A stretch of DNA of 33,652 nt from Cellulosilyticum sp. (lineage in GTDB: Bacteria; Bacillota; Clostridia; Lachnospirales; Cellulosilyticaceae), in assembly GCA_017941635.1 (NCBI GenBank), contig JAGAVZ010000004.1, positions 1-33,652 of the forward strand, given 5' to 3'. Under the pieces are notes generated by a model. It saw nothing but the letters and a program-made list of their open reading frames with translations. It was not told the origin of the DNA and did not search any database. Made by a program: the position numbers and the translations under genes. Position 1 is the first letter of the stretch. Every line of letters starts with the position of its first letter. Below, in pieces: positions 27,180 to 33,652 of the stretch.

Positions 27180-28083
27180 AATCATCTGTTTTGTGTACGT
27201 GGCATAGAGAAACATAGTGTTGTCTATACCCCGAAGGCGTATGGAACATATACTTTTTAAATAGTTTTGCAAAATAAGCTGTATCATTAAAACCTACTTC
27301 TTCAGCGATGTTAGAGATAGAGGAAGTAGATTCTCTAAGCATAATAGCTGCGAGGTTGATACGGTATTTGTTTAAATATGTAATAATAGTTTCTCCAGTT
27401 GCTTCGAAGAAACGATCACTAAGCGTTGTACGATTTACATGAAATTGTTTACTAAGCTTAGGAATAGTAATTTTATGTTTACAATTATCGTGTAGATACA
27501 TTAATACGTCTTTTACTTCTAATGAAGTTTCTGCAATAATTACATTAGATACAGATACATTAGCTTGTACCAATCTCTTGATAGGAGCTAATATATCAAC
27601 AATAATAGCAGAAATAGAATCAATAGAATCATTACATCTATTTAGTTGATCTAAAATTTTATAGAGCTGCTTAATAGTTGGCTCAGATATTGGAATTTGC
27701 CCTATATAAGATTTACTACGCTGATAAAAAATAGAAAGATTAATAGCGATACTAATGTCTGTCGGAGAAAAACAATGATCAAAAGTCTTAATATTTTCAA
27801 AGGTAAAATAGTCTTTTATAGTTGTTGGTGCAAAGGTTAAAATATGCCCTTTAAGATTAGTGGAACGTGTGAGAATAAGACGTTCCAAATGATTTAGGCA
27901 AATAACAGTAGGACCTGCAAAATCAAAAGGTGTATCATCGATTTTGCCATAACCATTCCCGCTTTCAATGAAAATAATACTAAGTCTATTTGGATATGAG
28001 AACTCAGTAGCATATGTATTAATTGGTTGTAGTGTATAGTATGAAGGAGTTGGTTTAGGGGTTAAACTGTTAGAAAAACTCAA
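27178..28083 (-). CDS. AraC-family transcriptional regulator
   Basis: A 301-residue regulator: N-terminal sensing part (about 1-150, cupin-like beta strands such as SIIFIESGNGYGKID) and the C-terminal double helix-turn-helix (about 195-295: ITIPKLSKQFHVNRTTLSDRF, then ISNIAEEVGFNDTAYFAKLFKKY and TPSGYRQHY). I choose a TTG start at 28083 because AAAGGAGG lies 7 bases before it on the minus strand; the in-frame ATG at 28143 would place that site and a palindrome inside the coding region. The ligand and target are unknown. It is transcribed away from ytaF's 3' end, with a perfect hairpin between them. A palindrome directly upstream may be its own operator. Confidence 0.85.
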   Translation of the reverse strand: MSFSNSLTPKPTPSYYTLQPINTYATEFSYPNRLSIIFIESGNGYGKIDDTPFDFAGPTVICLNHLERLILTRSTNLKGHILTFAPTTIKDYFTFENIKTFDHCFSPTDISIAINLSIFYQRSKSYIGQIPISEPTIKQLYKILDQLNRCNDSIDSISAIIVDILAPIKRLVQANVSVSNVIIAETSLEVKDVLMYLHDNCKHKITIPKLSKQFHVNRTTLSDRFFEATGETIITYLNKYRINLAAIMLRESTSSISNIAEEVGFNDTAYFAKLFKKYMFHTPSGYRQHYVSLCHVHKTDD

Positions 28084-28100
28084 TGGACTACCTCCTTTAA

Positions 28101-28130
28101 TGTTATATTCTGTTATAATAGAATATAACA
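28101..28130. promoter_or_regulatory. Perfect palindrome upstream of the AraC-family gene
   Basis: TGTTATATTCT (28101-28111) and AGAATATAACA (28120-28130) form a perfect 11-bp inverted repeat with 8 bases between. A further TGTTATATT-like copy continues toward 28142 on the minus strand. Placed 18 bases before the TTG start, it could be an autoregulatory operator or an RNA hairpin just ahead of the ribosome binding site. Confidence 0.55.
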
Positions 28131-28212
28131 TAAAATATAACAAATCGCAATATTTTAGATAGTAAATCTACATATTTTTGTCCTTAGTACCAGAAATAGA
28201 CAAGGGACATAA

Positions 28213-28262
28213 ATAAATAGGTTACATACTATGTAAACTTAGATAGTATGTAACCTATTTAT
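28213..28262. terminator. Perfect 20-bp hairpin between ytaF and the AraC-family gene
   Basis: Bases 28213-28232 pair perfectly with 28243-28262, loop of 10. It lies 2 bases beyond the ytaF stop on the minus strand. The T-run on that strand is short (TTATTTAT), so termination strength is uncertain. Confidence 0.65.
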
Positions 28263-28264
28263 GA

Positions 28265-28888
28265 TTAGAATATTTTTAATAAGGCAAGAAGAATGAGTAT
28301 AACACCACTTAGCCAAGATAAGTCTATATTTGTTTTTTCAGCACATTTACTTCCAAGGAAACAACCTAATATAATAGCTATAAAGTGAAAGAGAATAGAA
28401 AAAATGGTTACTTGGAAAAAAGAAATAGGTGCCAATGCAACTCCTAGACCAACTACTAAGCTATCTAATGAAAGGGCTGTACCTAAGTATAGAGCTTCTT
28501 TAGAACTAAGACTTTTGGAATGGTCCAAATCAGCAAGTGTTACATCAGCGTATACATTAAGTACAAGTTTAAAATTAAAGAGAGTTACTTCTATATTATT
28601 AGGAGAAAGTGCCTTTTTATTTAAAAAATTTTTAAGTAGGCCTTCAAATAACCGCATAAAACCTAATAAGAATAGAATGAAAAAACATATATAACTTGCA
28701 AGATTACTAGGCAAGAAGTCCTGAATTAGAGAGCCAATTCCTAGAGCTAACATGAGAAAGATGGTAGAAATAGCGGTCAAAATAAGGTTTGATTTAATAG
28801 GGATTTTGATTTTGTTTGTACCATATGCAAAGCTAGCAACGCAGGCATCAACGCATAGTGATAGTACAAGTAGTATAGATTCTAACAT
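28265..28888 (-). CDS. ytaF: YtaF/MntP-family membrane protein
   Basis: A 207-residue protein with six predicted membrane helices in two related halves. The family's conserved Asp residues appear as LCVDACVASFAYG in helix 1 and LSLDSLVVGLGVA in helix 4. The central loop with ADLDHSKSLSSKEALYLG matches the YtaF subgroup (sporulation membrane protein) better than MntP manganese exporters. YtaF's molecular role is not established; the MntP relationship suggests cation export. GAGGTAG about 7 bases before the ATG supports the start. No manganese riboswitch is visible upstream. Confidence 0.8.
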   Translation of the reverse strand: MLESILLVLSLCVDACVASFAYGTNKIKIPIKSNLILTAISTIFLMLALGIGSLIQDFLPSNLASYICFFILFLLGFMRLFEGLLKNFLNKKALSPNNIEVTLFNFKLVLNVYADVTLADLDHSKSLSSKEALYLGTALSLDSLVVGLGVALAPISFFQVTIFSILFHFIAIILGCFLGSKCAEKTNIDLSWLSGVILILLALLKIF

Positions 28889-29095
28889 AGTAGTCTACCT
28901 CAGATATTTAATGTGTTACAGTTATCATAATATGGATTCGTCGGAATTTAGGAGCATGTCTATAGAGAAAAATGTATTTTAGAAAGGTACAATTTTACAT
29001 AAAAGTATTTATGATGAAAATACATTTTTAAGATAAAAAGGTATAAAAAGAGGGATATGCTATAAAAGCCTACTGTATAAGAAATCAGTTGTTTG

Positions 29096-29104
29096 TGGTA
29101 TAAT
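29096..29104 (+). promoter_or_regulatory. Extended -10 promoter of dnaX
   Basis: TGGTATAAT is a perfect TGnTATAAT extended -10; no good -35 is visible. Transcription from about 29111 gives a 33-base leader to the ATG at 29144. Confidence 0.6.
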
Positions 29105-29143
29105 ATAGAAAAATTAAGATGTAAAAATAAGAGAGGGGAAATC

Positions 29144-30757
29144 ATGAGTTACTTAGCATTATATAGAAAATACAGACCCTATACATTTGATGATGTTATT
29201 GGGCAAGAACATATTGTACGTACACTAAAGAACCAAATTAGTTCCCATCGTGTGGCTCATGCTTATCTTTTCTCTGGAAGTAGAGGAACGGGTAAGACAA
29301 CAATTGCCAAGATTTTTGCTAGAGCAGTAAATTGCCCTAGTCCGGTTAATGGCTCTGCTTGTGGAGAGTGTGAAACTTGTAAAAAAGTGAACGAAAGTTC
29401 GGCAATGAATGTTATTGAAATAGATGCGGCTTCTCACAATGGGGTAGATAATATCCGTGAGATTAATGAAGAAGTAAAATATACACCAGCTGTTGGAAAG
29501 TATAAAGTATATATCATCGATGAGGTGCATATGCTGTCTATTGGGGCTTTTAATGCACTTCTAAAGACATTAGAAGAACCACCAGCACATGTTATTTTTA
29601 TTTTAGCAACAACAGATCCACAAAAAATACCAGTCACTATTTTATCACGTTGCCAAAGATTTGATTTTAAACGTATTTCAGCAGGTGAAATTGAAAATGC
29701 CATGCGAAAATATATGGAAAAAGAACAAATTGATATTGCAGAAGATGCTCTTAGTTATATTGCAAGACTTGCAGATGGTGGGATGCGTGATGCACTTAGT
29801 ATATTAGAGCAAAGTATTTCATTTTATTATGGAGAACATATTAGTTTAGATAAAGTACAATACTTAGTAGGTGCAGTAGATACAGGTATTTTATTTAGAA
29901 TGGTAGAGGCGATAGCAAGTCAAAACGCCAATGAAATGCTTTCCTTGTGTGATGAAGTCAATACACAAGGTAGAAGTTTAAGACAGTTTGCAAGTGATTT
30001 ATTGGAGCACTGCCGAAATTTATTAGTAGCTAAAACAACTAATGGTGGTAGTGATGTACTAGATTATAGTAAGGAACATGTCGAAAAACTAAAAGAGCAA
30101 GCAGGTCAAATTGAGACCAATGAACTCATGCGATATATAAAACATTTAGCTCAGTTAGAATATGAATTAAGAACGGCTATTTCTCCAAGAATATTATTAG
30201 AGGTTGCATTACTCAAACTTTGTGAAGTGCAGATGGATCATTCTCCTGAGAGTATGCTTTCTAAGATGCAAATGATGGAGAAAAAATTAGAAAGGTTGAT
30301 TGCAGAAGGCATTACAATGCAGCAGCCACAAGTAGTGGTGCAACAAGCACCTAGAGAAGAGATTGTACCAACTAAGCTTCCAGAAGCTGTACCAGATGAT
30401 GTAAAAGCACTTAAAAACAGATGGCAAGAAATTCTTGCTAATATGGGGACAACGTCAGCAGCAAGAGCTTTCTATGCATCAACACGTTTAGGTTATATTG
30501 AAGGTGATATTTTATATATTGTTTACCAACATGGTATGGAAGCTGGTGTAAATCGTTACTTAGATGAAGTGAAAGTAGCCATCAATCAATTTGCAGGTAA
30601 AGAAGTTAAAGTTAGACCAATGTCAGCAGAAGATTATGCAAGTAAATCAATTGAAACATATGGCACAAGTCCAAAACCTAGCCAAGAGGTTAAGGATATT
30701 TCAAGTGTGCTTAGAGATGTTCAATCTAAAATAAACTTTCATATTGATGTAACTTAA
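29144..30757 (+). CDS. dnaX: DNA polymerase III subunit gamma/tau
   Basis: Clamp-loader ATPase that loads the sliding clamp and holds the replicase together. The 537-residue protein has the N-terminal YLALYRKYRPYTFDDVIGQE, Walker A GSRGTGKT (45-52), a zinc module with CGECETC, Walker B IIDEVHM (Asp126, Glu127), the SRC motif in ILSRCQRFDFKR, and a C-terminal region after about residue 400 for polymerase contact. I start it at 29144, which has AGAGGGGAA 8 bases before it and the conserved MSYLALYRKYRP; an upstream in-frame ATG (29093) lies before the predicted transcription start. ybaB and recR follow, as is usual. Confidence 0.96.
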   Translation: MSYLALYRKYRPYTFDDVIGQEHIVRTLKNQISSHRVAHAYLFSGSRGTGKTTIAKIFARAVNCPSPVNGSACGECETCKKVNESSAMNVIEIDAASHNGVDNIREINEEVKYTPAVGKYKVYIIDEVHMLSIGAFNALLKTLEEPPAHVIFILATTDPQKIPVTILSRCQRFDFKRISAGEIENAMRKYMEKEQIDIAEDALSYIARLADGGMRDALSILEQSISFYYGEHISLDKVQYLVGAVDTGILFRMVEAIASQNANEMLSLCDEVNTQGRSLRQFASDLLEHCRNLLVAKTTNGGSDVLDYSKEHVEKLKEQAGQIETNELMRYIKHLAQLEYELRTAISPRILLEVALLKLCEVQMDHSPESMLSKMQMMEKKLERLIAEGITMQQPQVVVQQAPREEIVPTKLPEAVPDDVKALKNRWQEILANMGTTSAARAFYASTRLGYIEGDILYIVYQHGMEAGVNRYLDEVKVAINQFAGKEVKVRPMSAEDYASKSIETYGTSPKPSQEVKDISSVLRDVQSKINFHIDVT

Positions 30758-30891
30758 GTTACAATACTATAATAGAGTAGAGAATAATGAAGAAATCGTA
30801 AAATAGGCCGCTCAGTCGTCCGAAAAAAGTATAGGTGTTAGTAGTGAGTATTTTACTATTTCTGCATTGTGAAATTTAGGAGGATATAAAT

Positions 30892-31221
30892 ATGAGAAAC
30901 TTTGGTGGCATGCCTAATATGCAACAATTAATGAAACAAGCTCAAAAAATGCAAAAACAAATGGAGCAAGCACAAGCTGAGCTTGAAACAAAAGAACTTA
31001 CAGCTACTGCTGGTGGTGGAATGGTAGAAGTTGTAATCACTGGTAAAAAAGAAATCAAATCTATTAAGATTGATCCAGAAGTAGTAGATGCAGATGACGT
31101 AGAATCATTAGAGGATTTAGTGCTTGTTGCTGTAAATGAAGCAATTCGCCAAGCTGATGAACTTTCTCAAAAAGAAATGGGTAGATTAACTGGTGGTCTT
31201 CCAACAGGAGGCTTATTCTAG
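30892..31221 (+). CDS. ybaB: YbaB/EbfC family nucleoid-associated protein
   Basis: A 109-residue DNA-binding protein forming a tweezer-like dimer on the nucleoid. It shows the usual N-terminal [20 protein letters not shown] helix, the central [19 protein letters not shown] strand region and the [16 protein letters not shown] helix. TAGGAGG lies 7-8 bases upstream. The TAG stop shares its last base with the GTG start of recR, so the two are translationally coupled. The 134 bases between dnaX and this gene hold no obvious terminator, so the three genes may be one operon. Confidence 0.95.
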   Translation: MRNFGGMPNMQQLMKQAQKMQKQMEQAQAELETKELTATAGGGMVEVVITGKKEIKSIKIDPEVVDADDVESLEDLVLVAVNEAIRQADELSQKEMGRLTGGLPTGGLF

Positions 31222-31826
31222 TGGCTGGATACTATGGTGATAAAATGGTGGCTCTTATTGAAGAGCTTTCTAGATTACCGGGTATTGGGACTAAGTCGGC
31301 TCAGCGTTTAGCTTTTCATATTATCAATTTACCGATTGATAAAGTAGAAAAGTTAGCAGAGACCTTAGTTAATGCCAAAAAGAATATCAATTACTGTGAG
31401 AAGTGTTGTACAATCACAGATGACAAACTCTGTCCAATCTGTAAAGATGAAGAAAGAGCAAATAGTCATCAAATCATGGTAGTTGAAGACCCTAGAGATA
31501 TGGCAGCATATGAGAAAACTAAAGAATTTAAAGGGTTATATCATATTTTACACGGTGCCATTTCTCCAATGATGGGGGTAGGACCAAGCGATATTAAAAT
31601 CAAAGAACTTCTTGAGAGAATTCAAAAAGAAGAGGTAAATGAAGTCATTATTGCAACTAACCCTAATATTGAAGGTGAAGCTACAGCGATGTATATTAGT
31701 AAGCTTCTCAAACCCTTAGGAATTAAAACGACACGTATTGCACATGGTGTGCCAGTAGGTGGCGATTTAGAATATGTAGATGAAATTACTCTGTCTAGAG
31801 CATTAGAAGGTAGACGAGAAATGTAA
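31221..31826 (+). CDS. recR: Recombination mediator protein RecR
   Basis: Works with RecO/RecF to load RecA on gapped DNA. The 201-residue length is standard. Visible: the helix-hairpin-helix with [16 protein letters not shown] (19-34), the four-cysteine zinc finger (Cys59, Cys62, Cys71, Cys74), the Toprim domain beginning [12 protein letters not shown] (Glu and Asp of the family), and [20 protein letters not shown] near the C-terminus. It starts at GTG, overlapping the ybaB stop by one base, with AGGAGG (31206-31211) inside ybaB; the N-terminus [21 protein letters not shown] agrees with homologues. Confidence 0.97.
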   Translation: MAGYYGDKMVALIEELSRLPGIGTKSAQRLAFHIINLPIDKVEKLAETLVNAKKNINYCEKCCTITDDKLCPICKDEERANSHQIMVVEDPRDMAAYEKTKEFKGLYHILHGAISPMMGVGPSDIKIKELLERIQKEEVNEVIIATNPNIEGEATAMYISKLLKPLGIKTTRIAHGVPVGGDLEYVDEITLSRALEGRREM

Positions 31827-31832
31827 AAATGT

Positions 31833-31868
31833 AAAAAAGAAGGTTGTCCAAAGGACACCTTCTTTTTT
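31833..31868 (+). terminator. Terminator of the dnaX-ybaB-recR operon
   Basis: AAAAAAGAAGG (31833-31843) and TGTCC pair with GGACA and CCTTCTTTTTT (to 31868), with one bulged T and a 3-base loop. Confidence 0.9.
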
Positions 31869-31929
31869 GTTTAAAATAACCTTATAAAAGTAAAAATAAA
31901 CAAAATATATAGAAAATAAATCTGTAGAG

Positions 31930-31938
31930 TGATATAAT
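31930..31938 (+). promoter_or_regulatory. Extended -10 promoter of the sensor gene
   Basis: TGATATAAT is a perfect TGnTATAAT element, 36 bases before the start codon at 31975; no clear -35 is seen. Confidence 0.55.
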
Positions 31939-31974
31939 TTTAATATAAAAAATGGAGTAAAGGAGGAGTAGAAG

Positions 31975-33652
31975 ATGCAAATTAGAAAAAAATTACCAAT
32001 TGTACTTAATGTTTTAATTTGTATACCGATGTTGATACTTGCTCTGATAACATATATATACTCTGCATATTATGGAGTTAAGAAAAGTGAAAATGAAATT
32101 AAGAAACTAGCTATATCTGAGGGAAATGCTTTAGAAACATTAGTACAGTTTAGTAAATATCAAATCCTAGATATAGCAAATGATGAACGGATTATAGAAT
32201 ATATACAAGATGAAGAAAATACAGTATTAGCCCAGCAAGCGAAACAGTACATACAAGAGAGTAAAATGGAAGCTGAAAACTATGAGCTGATTATAATAAA
32301 TAATCAAGGACAAGTTATACTGACAAGTGGTGGAAATATAAAAGAAAATCAAACTGTAAATAGAGCATGTTTTCAAGAAATATTGCAAGGAAATGTGAGT
32401 TTTGAAAGTTTGTTGGATTCTAAAGTAGAGCAAGATAAAAGCGTTAATATTAGCGTACCAGTTATAAATAAAAACCAAGAGGTAATAGGGGCGCTGTGTA
32501 AGGTAATAGAAACTGAGGCATTTAGCGATTTGAAAAGGCAGGCACAAGTTGAAGAAACTGGATTAAAGTATATTTTTGATAATAACTTTAATATCCTTGT
32601 GCATTCTAATAAAGAAGATAGTAGTATTTTAGGAGATTCAGCAATAATAAATGAGGTTAGAGAAACAATAGATGAAAGAAAGATTGTTAATGAGTTTCGA
32701 TATGATATAAATCACCAAAAATATTATGCAGTCTATTATAGAGTGAAGAATATAGGATGGACACTTTGTATAACAAGAAGTATATTAGATATGAAAAAAC
32801 AAGCCTTTATTGGGGCTATATTGATTATAGTAACAATCATCGTTTTATTATTGCTTATTAACATAGTCATTAAAAAATTTATTAGAGAAATCACTATACC
32901 TATTGATTTGTTGGTTGAAACTATGAATAATGTATCAGCAGGAGATTTAGGCAGTTTTTATACATATGAAGGTGATGATGAATTTGGAATGCTCTCTAAG
33001 CATTATAATAATATGCTTAAAAATTTAGGAGATAGTCACAGAAATTTAAGTGAGGTATATGAAGAATTAGCAGCAACAAAGCAAGCTTTAGAGAATAACT
33101 ATCATGCACTGGAAAAAAGTAAGCAAGAGCTAGTGATTAGTGAGACTCGCTATAGAACAGCACTAGATGCAATAGATGAAGTCATTTGGGAATATCATAT
33201 AGAGTGTGGCAAATTTTTTGCTACAGATAACTGGAGTAGAATTATAGGAGAAGAGTTACAAGAAGAAAGTATTACAACGACGATTAAACGTTTTTTGGGA
33301 CCTGCATTAGTAGAAAGTATAACACTTAATACGCAGCGATGCATTTCTGGTGAGATTAGAGATTTTACTCAAGAAGTATGGATTATGAAGGAAGGAAAGA
33401 AGTGCTGGCTCTTATGTAAGGGGCATGCTATTGTGGGTGAAGATGGTGAGGTTGAAAAGCTAATAGGTATTCTTACAGATATTACATATAATAAAACAAA
33501 TGAAGAACATATGAGAAAGTTGACTTATTTTGATAGGCTTACAGGTTGTCTTAATAGAAATACATTTATTGAAAGAATGGATGTATGGTTAGAGTCAGAT
33601 AGAGACGTTAAGCAAGCGGCTGTGATATATATTGATTTGGATGATTTTAAAA
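31975..33652 (+). CDS. Sensor diguanylate cyclase (Cache-HAMP-PAS-GGDEF), N-terminal part
   Basis: The frame is open to the window end (559 codons). Order: membrane helix 1 (about 8-32); extracellular dCache-like sensor (33-272, with VILTSGG and a second PAS-like fold around YIFDNNFNILVHSN); membrane helix 2 (about 277-299); HAMP (300-352, ITIPIDLLVETMNNVSAGDLG); coiled coil (360-390); PAS (about 395-510, AIDEVIWEYHIECGKFFATDNW); then YFDRLTGCLNRNTFIERM (Asp520), the start of a GGDEF domain, up to YIDLDDFK at the edge. The GGDEF active-site motif lies outside, so catalytic activity cannot be judged, and an EAL domain could follow. AAAGGAGGAG about 6 bases upstream fixes the start. It probably makes cyclic di-GMP in response to an external small molecule. 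Confidence 0.9.
   Translation, partial: MQIRKKLPIVLNVLICIPMLILALITYIYSAYYGVKKSENEIKKLAISEGNALETLVQFSKYQILDIANDERIIEYIQDEENTVLAQQAKQYIQESKMEAENYELIIINNQGQVILTSGGNIKENQTVNRACFQEILQGNVSFESLLDSKVEQDKSVNISVPVINKNQEVIGALCKVIETEAFSDLKRQAQVEETGLKYIFDNNFNILVHSNKEDSSILGDSAIINEVRETIDERKIVNEFRYDINHQKYYAVYYRVKNIGWTLCITRSILDMKKQAFIGAILIIVTIIVLLLLINIVIKKFIREITIPIDLLVETMNNVSAGDLGSFYTYEGDDEFGMLSKHYNNMLKNLGDSHRNLSEVYEELAATKQALENNYHALEKSKQELVISETRYRTALDAIDEVIWEYHIECGKFFATDNWSRIIGEELQEESITTTIKRFLGPALVESITLNTQRCISGEIRDFTQEVWIMKEGKKCWLLCKGHAIVGEDGEVEKLIGILTDITYNKTNEEHMRKLTYFDRLTGCLNRNTFIERMDVWLESDRDVKQAAVIYIDLDDFK

Noticed and set aside
28404-28982. Plus-strand frames opposite ytaF
   Set aside because: Shadows of the minus-strand membrane protein, lacking start signals.
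28889-29090. Manganese (yybP-ykoY) riboswitch near the MntP-related gene
   Set aside because: No conserved riboswitch core is visible upstream of ytaF.
30758-30891. tRNA or small RNA between dnaX and ybaB
   Set aside because: No cloverleaf or T-loop sequence; only a short GC-richer patch (GGCCGCTCAGTCGTCCG).

Overview
The window is AT-rich chromosomal DNA from an anaerobic, probably spore-forming, low-GC Firmicute. Pyruvate:ferredoxin oxidoreductase and a small ferredoxin point to an anaerobe. A YtaF-type protein, an SRP RNA with an Alu domain, strong AGGAGG-type ribosome binding sites and TGnTATAAT promoters point to Clostridia. The mix of housekeeping genes and decayed plant-polysaccharide genes fits the Lachnospirales (a Cellulosilyticum-like organism is my guess, not proven). 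I see no insertion sequence, prophage, tRNA or CRISPR array.

Layout. 1-2.1 kb: the tail of a DUF3267 zinc-peptidase-like gene, peptide deformylase (def), then a degraded stretch with a truncated lipoprotein and a frameshifted DtxR-family regulator. 2.1-5.7 kb: nifJ. 5.8-7.4 kb: an ECF sigma factor with a DUF4367-type anti-sigma partner. 7.6-9.7 kb: an endonuclease/exonuclease/phosphatase-fold protein and an alanyl-tRNA editing protein split by a one-base frameshift. 9.9-12.1 kb: a second, unrelated sigma/anti-sigma pair on the minus strand. Its start region carries a symmetric ECF-promoter-like element and faces a GH95 alpha-fucosidase relic, which is followed by an intact GH31 alpha-xylosidase (12.8-15.1 kb). 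15.6-16.7 kb: a DUF2225 protein and a ferredoxin. 16.8-20.1 kb: a glutamate-family (DAACS) transporter and pyruvate kinase. 20.5-23.3 kb: a YjiH-family membrane protein and a pair of half-size chromate-type transporters. 23.8-25.2 kb: an unrecognised membrane-anchored coiled-coil protein. 25.5-31.8 kb: tadA, a YbjN-like gene, ffs, dnaX, ybaB and recR, a cluster well known in Firmicutes, here interrupted by a minus-strand AraC regulator and ytaF. 32.0 kb to the end: the first part of a sensor diguanylate cyclase.

How the parts fit. Pyruvate kinase, NifJ and the ferredoxin form the pyruvate/electron-carrier end of fermentation. The tadA-ffs-dnaX-ybaB-recR block serves translation, secretion and replication/repair. 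The most informative parts are the decaying loci (dtxR, lipoprotein, GH95, alaX). The GH95 relic next to GH31 suggests a former locus for fucosylated xyloglucan-type side chains, and the neighbouring sigma/anti-sigma pair may once have controlled it (inference).

I did not find a clearly new multi-gene system. The best leads are the bidirectional ECF-type element at 12058-12083, the stand-alone DtxR dimerisation fragment, the DAACS transporter with altered binding-site residues and the unknown coiled-coil protein.
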